Assembly (NCBI GenBank): GCA_030591305.1
Contig: JAUVBI010000070.1
Coordinates: 1-12,600 of the forward strand
DNA length: 12,600 nt
Reading direction: 5' to 3'
Origin: Pseudomonadota bacterium
GTDB lineage: Bacteria; Pseudomonadota; Gammaproteobacteria; Pseudomonadales; Halieaceae
Below the pieces are notes generated by a model. It searched no databases. It saw only the letters and a list, made by a program, of their open reading frames with translations, and was not told where the DNA came from. The position numbers were made by a program, and so were the translations under genes. The first letter of the stretch is position 1, and each line of letters opens with the position of its first letter. Of the stretch, positions 1 to 7,256 are shown one piece after another.

Positions 1-7
1 AAATCTA

Positions 8-1090
8 TTAGTCGGCATTTTCCTTCAAGGGTATTTCATCCAGATATTTTTTCAGCAGTGCACAGGCGAAATTCTCCTGCACCTGGCCATCCTGCCCCGT
101 CGCCAGCATGATGCGCGAGAGGATTAGTCCGTAGCGCATGCCGGCAAAGATCAGGTAATAATCATAATCCCGTGCCGAGTGGCCCGATACCGCCCGCCAC
201 TGTTCAACGGTATCCGGGTAGCTGGGCAGTCCAGTCAAGCGCGGCATGCCCAGGCCTTCGGCAAAGGTTGCGTCCATGTAGTTGAACCAGGCGATATCCT
301 GTACAGGGTTGCCCAGTACTGCCATTTCCCAATCGAGAATCGCGGCCACCTTATCTTCACTGCTATCGAAAATAATATTGCCCAGTCGCGAGTCGCCCCA
401 ACAGAGCGCGGTAGGTTCGTCGCTGGGCTGATTGGCCTGTAGCCAATCCAGTGCACGTTGGCCAATTACGTGCCCCTCACCTTCCATTGCCCAGTCCAGG
501 TAGTCCTGCCAGTAATCCAGCTGCTGTTGCAGAGGTGTTTTTTCAGGCTGCTCCAGTCCCTGGAACCCCAGCTCTTTGTAATCCAGTCTATGATAGCGCC
601 CCAGGGTGTCTACGGCAGATTTCCACAGGGACGCCCGCTGCTCATCGGTGGTCTCGTGCACCATCCAGCCATCCATATTGTAGGGGGGCATGTCGGTTGG
701 AATACGTCCATCGACTCGCTTCATAATATAAAACTGCACGCCCAATACCGAGGTGTCTGTCTCCAGGCCGTGTAACTCAGGCACCGGAATGTCACTATTG
801 TGACCGATGCTGTCCATCACCTCGTATTGCAGTGTCAGGTCATAGCTGGGGAAAACGGGCCGGGAGATTTCCGGTTGCAGGCGTCCGACACAGGGTTCGC
901 GGTGGACGGTGCCACCCTCTTGCCACTCTATGTCGAATAACAGCGTTACATTAGACATGCCTGAAGCCTCGGGGATGGTCAGCTTGGGAATACGAGTAGC
1001 TATGCCGCGGCGGGCCGAAAACCAGGACTCGAGCTTTTTACGTGTGGCTTCGCTGTCTTCTAGCAGGGGTGTGGGGCGTTCATTCTCCAT
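8..1090 (-). CDS. Phosphotransferase family protein (ACAD10/APH type)
   Basis: A 360-residue protein with the aminoglycoside-phosphotransferase/choline-kinase fold. The catalytic loop is visible as WGDSRLGN, with Asp233 as the expected catalytic base and Asn238 as a metal ligand. The second metal-binding motif is the Asp253-Trp-Glu stretch (LDWEMAVLGNP), equivalent to the kinase DFG. The usual HGD histidine is replaced by Trp, as in the WGDxRxGN branch of bacterial homologues of the ACAD10/ACAD11 N-terminal domain. From family knowledge, these relatives phosphorylate hydroxyl groups, and ACAD10/11 act on 4-hydroxyacyl-CoA; the substrate here is not shown by the sequence. The ATG at 1090 has a GAGGA ribosome site 6 bases upstream. 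It is a lone gene in the window, divergent from pilU, behind a palindromic candidate operator. An antibiotic-resistance role is unlikely given the lipid-linked branch. The family call is firm; the reaction is inferred. Confidence 0.88.
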   Translation of the reverse strand: MENERPTPLLEDSEATRKKLESWFSARRGIATRIPKLTIPEASGMSNVTLLFDIEWQEGGTVHREPCVGRLQPEISRPVFPSYDLTLQYEVMDSIGHNSDIPVPELHGLETDTSVLGVQFYIMKRVDGRIPTDMPPYNMDGWMVHETTDEQRASLWKSAVDTLGRYHRLDYKELGFQGLEQPEKTPLQQQLDYWQDYLDWAMEGEGHVIGQRALDWLQANQPSDEPTALCWGDSRLGNIIFDSSEDKVAAILDWEMAVLGNPVQDIAWFNYMDATFAEGLGMPRLTGLPSYPDTVEQWRAVSGHSARDYDYYLIFAGMRYGLILSRIMLATGQDGQVQENFACALLKKYLDEIPLKENAD

Positions 1091-1096
1091 TACGAG

Positions 1097-1101
1097 TCCT
1101 C
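1097..1101 (-). promoter_or_regulatory. Ribosome binding site of the phosphotransferase gene
   Basis: Reads GAGGA on the minus strand, 6 bases before the ATG at 1090. This spacing fixes that ATG as the start. Confidence 0.65.
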
Positions 1102-1122
1102 AGCAGTGCATGCAATAAGTGA

Positions 1123-1138
1123 CTATACAGTCGTATAG
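1123..1138. promoter_or_regulatory. Palindromic candidate operator
   Basis: CTATAC-AGTC-GTATAG is a perfect inverted repeat with 6-base arms and a 4-base centre. It lies 32 bases upstream of the phosphotransferase start in the divergent gap with pilU. On the minus strand it contains TATAGT, a one-mismatch -10 box, so a protein bound here would compete with RNA polymerase for the phosphotransferase promoter. Size and symmetry fit a dimeric helix-turn-helix regulator such as TetR or GntR. Which regulator binds is unknown. A short transcribed hairpin is the alternative. Confidence 0.45.
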
Positions 1139-1255
1139 CCTAGTCTATTGCAGGCGAGTTTGCCATAACTGAAGATTCCGGTCGAAAAAGTTCGATCTGT
1201 GAGATATTCTGGGGCAGAATATGTTTATTCTTTTATACAACAAGAGTAACCCATC

Positions 1256-2398
1256 GTGCGAATTACCGAATGGCTTAAGACGCTGGCGACCAAAGGTGGC
1301 TCCGACTTATATTTGACCACCGGGGCTCCACCGTGTGCCAAGTTTGAAGGACAGCTCAAGCCCATAGGCAGTGATATCCTGAAGCCAGGGGAGGTAAAGG
1401 AGATCGCCTACGAGGTGATGGACAGCACCCAGCAGGGTGACTTCGAGCAGGAGCTGGAAATGAACCTGGCGACCTCTATTTCGGGCTATGGCCGCTTCCG
1501 GGTCAATATTTTCATGCAGCGCAATGAAGTGAGTCTGGTTGCTCGTAATATTGTCGCGGAGATTCCCCATTGGGAAGACTTGCGGCTGCCGCCTATTCTC
1601 ACCGAAATTGTGATGAAAAAGCGTGGACTTATGCTGTTTGTTGGCGCCACAGGTTCGGGCAAGTCGACGTCGCTGGCGGCGTTAATCGACTACAGAAATA
1701 CCTATAGCAGCGGTCATATTATTACTATTGAAGACCCGGTTGAGTACGTGCACAAACACAAGAAGAGCCTGGTAAATCAGCGGGAAGTGGGTGTTGATAC
1801 CCGCAGTTGGCACAACGCCTTGAAAAATGCCCTGCGCCAGGCACCGGATGTCATTCTGGTGGGCGAGATTCGCGACCGTGAAACCATGGAGCATGCGCTG
1901 GCCTTCGCCGAAACCGGGCACCTGTGCATTTCCACACTACATGCCAATAACGCAAACCAGGCCCTGGACAGAATTATTAACTTCTTCCCCGATGACCGCC
2001 GTGCACAGCTGCTCATGGACCTGTCGACCAACATCCAGGCCTTCGTTTCCCAGCGTCTTATTCCAACCACCGACGGTAAACGCTGTGCGGCGATTGAAAT
2101 AATGCTGGGTACGCCGATGATTGCAGAACTGATTCTCAAAGGTGAATTTGAGGGCATCAAGCCGATTATGGAGAAATCCCAGAATATAGGGATGAAAACC
2201 TTCGACAGCGCTTTGTTTGACTTGTATCAGGAGGGCTTGATTACGGAGGAAGAAGCTCTGAAAAATGCAGATTCCCCCAATAACGTCAGGCTTAAAATCA
2301 AGTTTGCCGGGGAGGGCGGCATGCAGGACGATGGCTCTATGGGGCTTAGTTTGGAGAGCCTGCAGGAGGATGAAGAGGAGGACAATAAGTTTTTCTAG
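1256..2398 (+). CDS. pilU: Type IV pilus retraction ATPase PilU
   Basis: A hexameric secretion-superfamily ATPase at the cytoplasmic base of type IV pili. PilU works with PilT to depolymerise pilin and retract the fibre for twitching and DNA uptake. Visible motifs are Walker A GATGSGKS (130-137), the Asp box IITIEDPVEYV (155-165), Walker B with APDVILVGEIRD (196-207) and the His box AETGHLCISTLHAN (218-231). The GEIRDRETMEHAL and NNANQALDRIINFFP stretches are PilU-type; PilT has GEMRDLET and a different His-box continuation. Length (380 residues) is normal for PilU. The C terminus ends in an acidic tail. The start is GTG: an in-frame stop at 1247-1249 rules out an earlier start, and only a weak AAGAG-like ribosome site precedes it. 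No pilT lies beside it, although pilT-pilU pairs are common. It converges on a PilZ gene with shared stop bases. Confidence 0.93.
   Translation: MRITEWLKTLATKGGSDLYLTTGAPPCAKFEGQLKPIGSDILKPGEVKEIAYEVMDSTQQGDFEQELEMNLATSISGYGRFRVNIFMQRNEVSLVARNIVAEIPHWEDLRLPPILTEIVMKKRGLMLFVGATGSGKSTSLAALIDYRNTYSSGHIITIEDPVEYVHKHKKSLVNQREVGVDTRSWHNALKNALRQAPDVILVGEIRDRETMEHALAFAETGHLCISTLHANNANQALDRIINFFPDDRRAQLLMDLSTNIQAFVSQRLIPTTDGKRCAAIEIMLGTPMIAELILKGEFEGIKPIMEKSQNIGMKTFDSALFDLYQEGLITEEEALKNADSPNNVRLKIKFAGEGGMQDDGSMGLSLESLQEDEEEDNKFF
2395..2398. other. Shared CTAG carrying both stop codons of pilU and the PilZ gene
   Basis: The palindrome CTAG supplies TAG at 2396-2398 for plus-strand pilU and TAG at 2395-2397, read in reverse, for the minus-strand PilZ gene. 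The two coding regions therefore overlap by 4 bases, leaving no room for an intergenic terminator. Each transcript must end inside, or run antisense to, the opposite gene. Confidence 0.95.
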
Positions 2399-2766
2399 GG
2401 AGCTTCTTGCTCACCCATACGTTTAAGCAGAGCCCGCCATGCATCGATGTCGGAGTCGGTGGCATTCATAAGTTCAAAGCCAACCTGCCACCGGCCCTGA
2501 CTGTAGTTGTCACGCTTGCAGCGCATGACTTCCCCCGTCAGGTAGAGTGTATTCTCCTGTTCCGATAGTTCCACGCCGATTTGCAGGATGGCACCTACAG
2601 TCAGTTCCCGATTTACCCACACCAGCAATCCACTGTCCGATATATCGATGGTCTTACACAGTGCCACCTCGCTGGGCTGGTCCTTTTCCATGCCAGAGGA
2701 TATGAGCTCAATGAAGATCGTACCCTCGAAGGGTAAGCGCTGGTGTCTCCTGTTCTTATTCGACAT
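2395..2766 (-). CDS. PilZ-domain protein, predicted c-di-GMP receptor
   Basis: A 123-residue single-domain cytoplasmic protein. Both halves of the PilZ cyclic-di-GMP site are present: RRHQR (6-10) fits RxxxR, and DISDSG (41-46) fits D/NxSxxG. It is therefore predicted to bind the second messenger, unlike the type IV pilus protein PilZ itself, which lacks these motifs. The remainder has the alternating hydrophobic pattern of a six-strand barrel (for example LYLTGEVMRC and WQVGFEL) and a short C-terminal helix. It is the last gene of the minus-strand run, 15 bases after the DUF1631 gene, with only a weak AGAGA-like ribosome site. It meets pilU tail to tail. The target is unknown; the upstream DUF1631 product and the pilus machinery are possibilities by position only. 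Confidence 0.9.
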   Translation of the reverse strand: MSNKNRRHQRLPFEGTIFIELISSGMEKDQPSEVALCKTIDISDSGLLVWVNRELTVGAILQIGVELSEQENTLYLTGEVMRCKRDNYSQGRWQVGFELMNATDSDIDAWRALLKRMGEQEAP

Positions 2767-2781
2767 GCAAACGTTCTCTGC

Positions 2782-4623
2782 TCAGCTTATGTGTTTATTG
2801 CGTGCGCGGGTGTCTTCATCTTTGAAGTTTGATCTTGACTCAAGAATCTCTACAAGGCCTTTGTCTATCAGGGAGAGCAGCTCCTGCTTGCTCAGATCTC
2901 GCATTTTTATGCCCTTGCGGTTGACAAAAATATACTTGTCCTCCTTTCTGTCGTGGGCGGCGAGTTTGGCCAATAGGGGTGTGTCGCCGTCGTGGAAGCC
3001 CAGCCAGGTACCCATGGTCAGTTTGTTTTGGCCGTGGCCGGAACGGAAGCTCTCATTGGCGGCCTGAGGTCGATTGCTCTCTGAGTACTGCCGTTTTGCC
3101 GGTACGGCCTTGTCGAATTCTTTCTGCAGTTGCTCCTGCTCCACACGTTTGCGTTGTGCCTGTGAATGCGCAGCCTGTTCTTGTGTACGCTGCTCTCTAA
3201 TAGCTGTTTTGTGTTCCTGCTTTTCCCGGGGTGGAGCCGTACTGTTGCTGAGAGACTCAAGGTCATCTCGATTTGAAATTTTTACCGCATGGGCCAGTGA
3301 GCAGCTAAAACTGACATCGCTGTGCAGGGGTATAGCTACACCCTCTTTTAGCGCCTTGGAAAATTCTGCATAGCCTTGTTGCATCGCCTTGAGGCCAGCA
3401 TGGTTGGTAAAGAGAAGTTGTTGTCCCGCCTCGGTTTTCAGTGCCAGCTGCATGCGCAGCGGATCGAGCTTTTCCCCGGAGAATAAAAACCACTGTCCCA
3501 ACTTCAGTTGACGTATGTCTTCCTGCACTTCCCGGTCGTTACCTGCAGCTGTGGCACTTTCCAGTGCAATGGGCTCGATAGTTTGAAGGTTTATATCCTG
3601 GCGTCGAAGAACAGACATATGGGCGCTTTCAATCACACCTATGGCCTCGTCCAGGGCGAGATCATCGTGCGCCAGGCTGAGTAGCCAACGCCGTAGCTCC
3701 CGTGGCAATCTGGTAATAGCTTCGAACACTTGCTGTCGCCGTGAGCCGTCTGGCTTTCCCTCCTTGTCGACTGCACCATCGCCAGCTTGCACCGAATCCA
3801 GCAGGGCCTTGGTGGTGGCTGACATGCTGGCCCACTGCTTTGACTCTATACCGAACCTCAGTAAGACCAGCTGGCCACTGTCGTTCCAGGGGCCTTTAAT
3901 AAACTCTCCAATAGTGGGCGGCGCTACATATTTTTCCAGCAGTGAATTGATCATTTGCGCGCATTGGGTCCTGGCCAGTTCTTTTTTGACACGACCCTGT
4001 TCTGCTTCAATTGTCCGTAGCGTCATACGCTGTGCTCTGCCCCGGTCTTTTTTTGTAGCGGTGACAACGTCCTGGTAAACGATAGAGATATCCACGGAGC
4101 CCGATTCAAACCACTGTCGGGCTTTGGCGACGGTATTGACCAATTCGCGCTCCAGACTTTGTCCGGCTCGTCCCAGGCGCGACTGCCAGCCGATAACACT
4201 GGCCTGCATGGTGTCCAGTAACAGGTGAAAACTGTGTTTGCCCGGCGTCAGGAAATCGGGGTCGGTAATCGCCAGGGCTGCCCCCAGGGGGAGAAGCTTT
4301 CGAAACTCCGAGGCCAGTGGTTCTTCCACCAGGTAGTGTTTCGCCCATTGGGTATAGGCCGAGTTCAGCCACTCCATAATGGCTGTTTGTTCACTGCTGG
4401 GCAGCGCCGGGTCGCCCATTGCCTCGGTCTGGACGAGGATGCCCTGCAGCGGTGACAACTCATATTTGTCGATTTTTTTGAGATAGGCCAGAACATCCGC
4501 TAGTTCCATGACCTGTCCGGCGCTGGCTTCTGTCTCCGGCGTGTACAGATCCAGCACCAGGCTATGCAGTGGATGGGGAAGGGGGAAATGTTCTGCTGCG
4601 AGTTTCAGAAGTATACTTTCCAA
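2782..4623 (-). CDS. DUF1631 family protein with duplicated C-terminal module
   Basis: A 613-residue, mostly helical cytoplasmic protein of unknown function, recognised as DUF1631 by its middle region (FIKGPWNDSGQLVLLRFG) and the LGQWFLF segment. No signal peptide or membrane helix is seen. Family members are sometimes misnamed thymidine phosphorylase, but no enzyme motif is visible here. Residues about 374-433 and 535-596 are similar to each other (GxWxxF, then LLFTNHAGLK / YIFVNRKGIK, then an EL or EF helix). A charged, Gln/Glu/Lys/Arg-rich linker, probably coiled coil or disordered, lies between them at about 460-530. The start is TTG, because no ATG or GTG lies between it and the upstream in-frame stop. 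It overlaps the zinc-ribbon gene by 19 bases, so translational coupling is likely. The PilZ gene follows after 15 bases. Family call fairly sure; role unknown. Confidence 0.78.
   Translation of the reverse strand: MESILLKLAAEHFPLPHPLHSLVLDLYTPETEASAGQVMELADVLAYLKKIDKYELSPLQGILVQTEAMGDPALPSSEQTAIMEWLNSAYTQWAKHYLVEEPLASEFRKLLPLGAALAITDPDFLTPGKHSFHLLLDTMQASVIGWQSRLGRAGQSLERELVNTVAKARQWFESGSVDISIVYQDVVTATKKDRGRAQRMTLRTIEAEQGRVKKELARTQCAQMINSLLEKYVAPPTIGEFIKGPWNDSGQLVLLRFGIESKQWASMSATTKALLDSVQAGDGAVDKEGKPDGSRRQQVFEAITRLPRELRRWLLSLAHDDLALDEAIGVIESAHMSVLRRQDINLQTIEPIALESATAAGNDREVQEDIRQLKLGQWFLFSGEKLDPLRMQLALKTEAGQQLLFTNHAGLKAMQQGYAEFSKALKEGVAIPLHSDVSFSCSLAHAVKISNRDDLESLSNSTAPPREKQEHKTAIREQRTQEQAAHSQAQRKRVEQEQLQKEFDKAVPAKRQYSESNRPQAANESFRSGHGQNKLTMGTWLGFHDGDTPLLAKLAAHDRKEDKYIFVNRKGIKMRDLSKQELLSLIDKGLVEILESRSNFKDEDTRARNKHIS
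2836..3021 (-). repeat. Second copy of the module duplicated in the DUF1631 protein
   Basis: Encodes residues 535-596. It shares with the first copy a GxW start (Trp540), a run ending in an IF/LF-x-N-x-x-G-x-K core (YIFVNRKGIK) and a following amphipathic helix with a KG near its end. The similarity is at protein level; I see no DNA-level repeat. Confidence 0.6.
3325..3504 (-). repeat. First copy of the module duplicated in the DUF1631 protein
   Basis: Encodes residues 374-433, with the GQW motif at 376-378 and the LLFTNHAGLK core. It matches the layout of the module at residues 535-596 with about the same length, suggesting an old internal duplication. Confidence 0.6.
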
Positions 4624-4805
4624 GTTATGAGGCCCGCTAAATATGTCCAGAGGGCTATCAGGATAATCAGCCGGATTTTACTGTGTTCGCTGCTCTTTTC
4701 TTTACCGCCCACTTTGCCTATTTTGAAGGAGCCACAGGCGGGACATTCACCCACCTGACCACTGGTAGTTCCGCGGTAGCTACAGTCTGTGCAGTAATAA
4801 GCCAT
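4605..4805 (-). CDS. Small zinc-ribbon protein with one C-terminal membrane helix
   Basis: A 66-residue protein. Two CxxC knuckles (Cys5/Cys8 and Cys21/Cys24) form a classic zinc ribbon with a short loop, resembling rubredoxin-like and zinc-ribbon families. A basic linker (about 29-43) leads to one hydrophobic helix (about 44-62, containing LIILIALW). The ribbon would be held at the inner face of the membrane if the basic linker stays cytoplasmic. The start is 7 bases after the VWA stop, and its end overlaps the DUF1631 start by 19 bases, so it is surely co-transcribed. Function is not known. A metal-site scaffold or a membrane anchor for its operon partners are possibilities from context only. 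The tight fit between neighbours and the clean Cys pattern argue that it is a real gene. Confidence 0.82.
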   Translation of the reverse strand: MAYYCTDCSYRGTTSGQVGECPACGSFKIGKVGGKEKSSEHSKIRLIILIALWTYLAGLITWKVYF

Positions 4806-4812
4806 GGGTGCC

Positions 4813-6240
4813 TTATGCTGTACTGGTGCTTTTCAAGAGCTGATCAACAATACGCTCCAACTGGGTAAGGTTATTGCATTCAGCGGTAAAATGACAGGCG
4901 CTTTGGTAGCGCAGCATGTCTGAGTCACCGGTGCCCCAGGCCCTGCGAGACTCGGGGTTAAGCCAGATCACCTGGCGAGCACGCTGATAGATGCTCTGCA
5001 TGATTTCCAGTTTGGGGTCACCGTTATTATTCCTGGCGTCTCCCAGAATGATGACCGTTGTATTGCTGTTGATATCATCCAGTGCCAGCTTGGCGAAATC
5101 CAGGAGAGAGTTGCCATAATCTGTGGCACCGCCGTATTTCCAGTTGATAAGCTCGATGGCTTCTTCTACCGGGTAATCGACAAAATAGTCACTCACTTCC
5201 CCCAGGTGACTGGAGAAAGCAAAACTGCGTACCTTGGGCAGCACATCTTGCAGGCTGTAGAGAAACAGCAGCAGGAATTTTGCATAGGCCGCTACCGAGC
5301 CGCTGACATCACAAATGGCCAGAATTTGAGGTTTGTTCTTGCGTACCTGCTTCCAGTACGTTTTGAACATGATGCCGTCGTTGGCGATGCCTGCACGGAT
5401 GGTTTTTGACATATTCAGCTGGCCGCGTTTGCTTACTCGCCTTTTACGCGAGTGTCTGGCGGCCAGTTTTTTGGCCATCTTGCGAACCAGGTCGTGAACC
5501 TTGTGCAGGTAGTGATGCTCAAGATTGTTGAGCCGTGTTTTGCTGAGTATCTCGTCCATAAATTGCTTGTTTTTGCCCTCGGCATGCAGCAGATACTCCC
5601 GTTCCACATAATCTCGAACCTGCTCACGTAAAATATCCCGGTAGCGCTGCAGTTGCGACAGGGCAGGGCTGTTGCTTCTCTCCAGCTCGATTACCGCCTG
5701 GCGAATGTGCTCTTCGCCCAATTCGTCGAGAATTTTGCGTGTGTACTGGCCCTTCTGGGTAAACATTTGAATTTGGGCCAGGCCTACACGTTCCCCAGCC
5801 CGGTTCAGGGCCAGGCTGAGCTCATTGCGATTGCTCTGCAATAAGTTTTGCATTAAGGCGCTGTCCAGCAGTGTTTGCAGCTGCGCATTTTGCCCGGCAG
5901 CTGTTTGCAACAAGGTCTCCGAATTGTCAGGGCGGGAGGGCAGGTCTTGCGGAAAAAAATTTGGCGGCTCAGCTGCTTGCCTTTCCACGACGTCTGATGA
6001 TTTATTGTCACTGGAAAAATCGAGCAGCTTCTGGGTGAAGAATTGGTCGAAACACTGAGTGAATGTTGCTTTTTCCTCAGACGTTTTGGCCAGCGCCATG
6101 GCCAGGCCGTCGTGCAGGAATGTACGATTGGAAAAACCGAGGACCGAAGCGATATCCATCGCGTCCAGGGTTTCAGCGGGGGAAATTCTTATATCTCGGC
6201 TGCGTAGTACCTGAATAAAGCTGAGCAGTTTGGAATTCAT
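4813..6240 (-). CDS. VWA-domain protein, CoxE-like, partner of MoxR ATPase
   Basis: A 475-residue cytoplasmic protein. Residues 1 to about 300 are helical and charged, ending in a strongly basic stretch (ARHSRKRRVSKRG). The C-terminal part is a von Willebrand A domain with a complete metal-ion adhesion site: DVSGS (Asp311, Ser313, Ser315), Thr373 in GGATDYG and Asp401 in ILGDARNN. This domain order is that of CoxE-like proteins. From family knowledge, MoxR ATPase/VWA pairs act as metal-dependent chaperones or maturation factors; CoxD/CoxE help assemble the active site of Mo-containing CO dehydrogenase. The moxR-type gene lies 28 bases upstream, as expected. No Mo-hydroxylase structural gene is in the window, so the client is unknown. 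The ATG at 6240 has no good ribosome site, and coupling to the upstream gene is possible. Confidence 0.87.
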   Translation of the reverse strand: MNSKLLSFIQVLRSRDIRISPAETLDAMDIASVLGFSNRTFLHDGLAMALAKTSEEKATFTQCFDQFFTQKLLDFSSDNKSSDVVERQAAEPPNFFPQDLPSRPDNSETLLQTAAGQNAQLQTLLDSALMQNLLQSNRNELSLALNRAGERVGLAQIQMFTQKGQYTRKILDELGEEHIRQAVIELERSNSPALSQLQRYRDILREQVRDYVEREYLLHAEGKNKQFMDEILSKTRLNNLEHHYLHKVHDLVRKMAKKLAARHSRKRRVSKRGQLNMSKTIRAGIANDGIMFKTYWKQVRKNKPQILAICDVSGSVAAYAKFLLLFLYSLQDVLPKVRSFAFSSHLGEVSDYFVDYPVEEAIELINWKYGGATDYGNSLLDFAKLALDDINSNTTVIILGDARNNNGDPKLEIMQSIYQRARQVIWLNPESRRAWGTGDSDMLRYQSACHFTAECNNLTQLERIVDQLLKSTSTA

Positions 6241-6268
6241 AGTGGTGTCGTAAGGGGCTCCGGGGCGA

Positions 6269-7219
6269 TTACGGGCTCTCTGCGTTTGTCGCCTCGCGGA
6301 TTAAGCTGTGCAGTTCTGGTTCTGTTGCATTGATATCGTCTTCAAACTTGAGGAGAACGTTTAATGTGGTGCGAATTAACGCCTCATCGAGCTGGTCGGC
6401 GTGTAACAGCAGCAGGCTCCTGGCCCAGTCGATGGTCTCGGAGATTGCCGGATTTTTCTTCAGGTCCAGTTGGCGCAACGAATGGACGAACTGAACCAGT
6501 TGATGGCGCAGCACATCGTCAATGTCGGGAACGCGGCTGCGAATAATCCGCTCCTCCAGGTCGATGGTGGGGAAGGGGATATACAAATGCAGACAGCGAC
6601 GTTTCAAGGCGTCGCTCAAATCCCGGGTATTGTTACTGGTGAGAAACACCATGGGGGCTGTTTTGGCTTTAACCGTACCGATTTCTGGAATGGAAATCTG
6701 ATAGTCGGATAATAGCTCCAGCAGCAGTGATTCAAACTCATAGTCCGACTTGTCTACTTCATCAATGAGTAATACAGCCCCCCTGTCCTGTTGCATGGCT
6801 TTTAACAGCGGTCTGGGTTCGAGAAAATCCGGTGAATAAAATATGTCGCCAAACTGGTGCAGCCGCTCTACGGATTCGGCCAGGCCCTGGGCACCCTGTA
6901 GTAAATCGCCGAGTTTTTCCTTCAGCACCTGGGTGTAGAGCAGTTGCTTGCCGTACTTCCATTCGTACAGTGCTTTGGCCTCATCCAGTCCCTCGTAGCA
7001 CTGCAGGCGTATCAGGGGTAAGTCCAGTAACTGGGAGGTGGTCTTGGCCAGCTCGGTTTTGCCCACACCCGGAGGTCCCTCTACCAGAATGGGTTTGCGC
7101 AACTGGAATGCGAGAAACACTGCCGTGGCAATCTGGGTGCTGCAAATATAGCCGAAGGATTCGAAGCCCCGTTCAATTTTCTCAATTGAATCCAGCTGTG
7201 GGAAATCTTTTAACTTCAC
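6269..7219 (-). CDS. MoxR family AAA+ ATPase
   Basis: A 316-residue AAA+ ATPase of the MoxR/CoxD type, expected to form a ring that remodels or activates client proteins together with a VWA partner. Walker A is GPPGVGKT (48-55), Walker B VLLIDEVD (149-156), sensor 1 is Asn196 in FLTSNN, and Arg207/Arg208 (LKRRC) are candidate arginine fingers. The insert between Walker A and B, with YEWKYGKQLL, is typical of the CoxD-like branch. Length is normal and no membrane segment is seen. The start is GTG at 7219, preceded by AGGAG 10 bases upstream. It sits 37 bases after moaA and 28 bases before its VWA partner. Placement next to moaA suggests, but does not prove, a molybdoenzyme maturation role. Confidence 0.9.
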   Translation of the reverse strand: MKLKDFPQLDSIEKIERGFESFGYICSTQIATAVFLAFQLRKPILVEGPPGVGKTELAKTTSQLLDLPLIRLQCYEGLDEAKALYEWKYGKQLLYTQVLKEKLGDLLQGAQGLAESVERLHQFGDIFYSPDFLEPRPLLKAMQQDRGAVLLIDEVDKSDYEFESLLLELLSDYQISIPEIGTVKAKTAPMVFLTSNNTRDLSDALKRRCLHLYIPFPTIDLEERIIRSRVPDIDDVLRHQLVQFVHSLRQLDLKKNPAISETIDWARSLLLLHADQLDEALIRTTLNVLLKFEDDINATEPELHSLIREATNAESP

Positions 7220-7256
7220 GTGGTGCTTGCTCCTGATGTGCTCCGACCGAGCTGCA

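Noticed and set aside
1256..2398. Naming the pilus ATPase pilT
   Set aside because: GEIRDRETMEHAL, STLHANNANQ and the 380-residue length match PilU rather than PilT.
2588..3067. 159-codon plus-strand frame across the PilZ and DUF1631 genes
   Set aside because: It spans two well-supported minus-strand genes and shows no domain or ribosome site of its own.
6832..7236. 134-codon plus-strand frame opposite the MoxR gene
   Set aside because: The opposite frame holds intact Walker A and B motifs; this one is Arg/Pro/Cys-rich noise.
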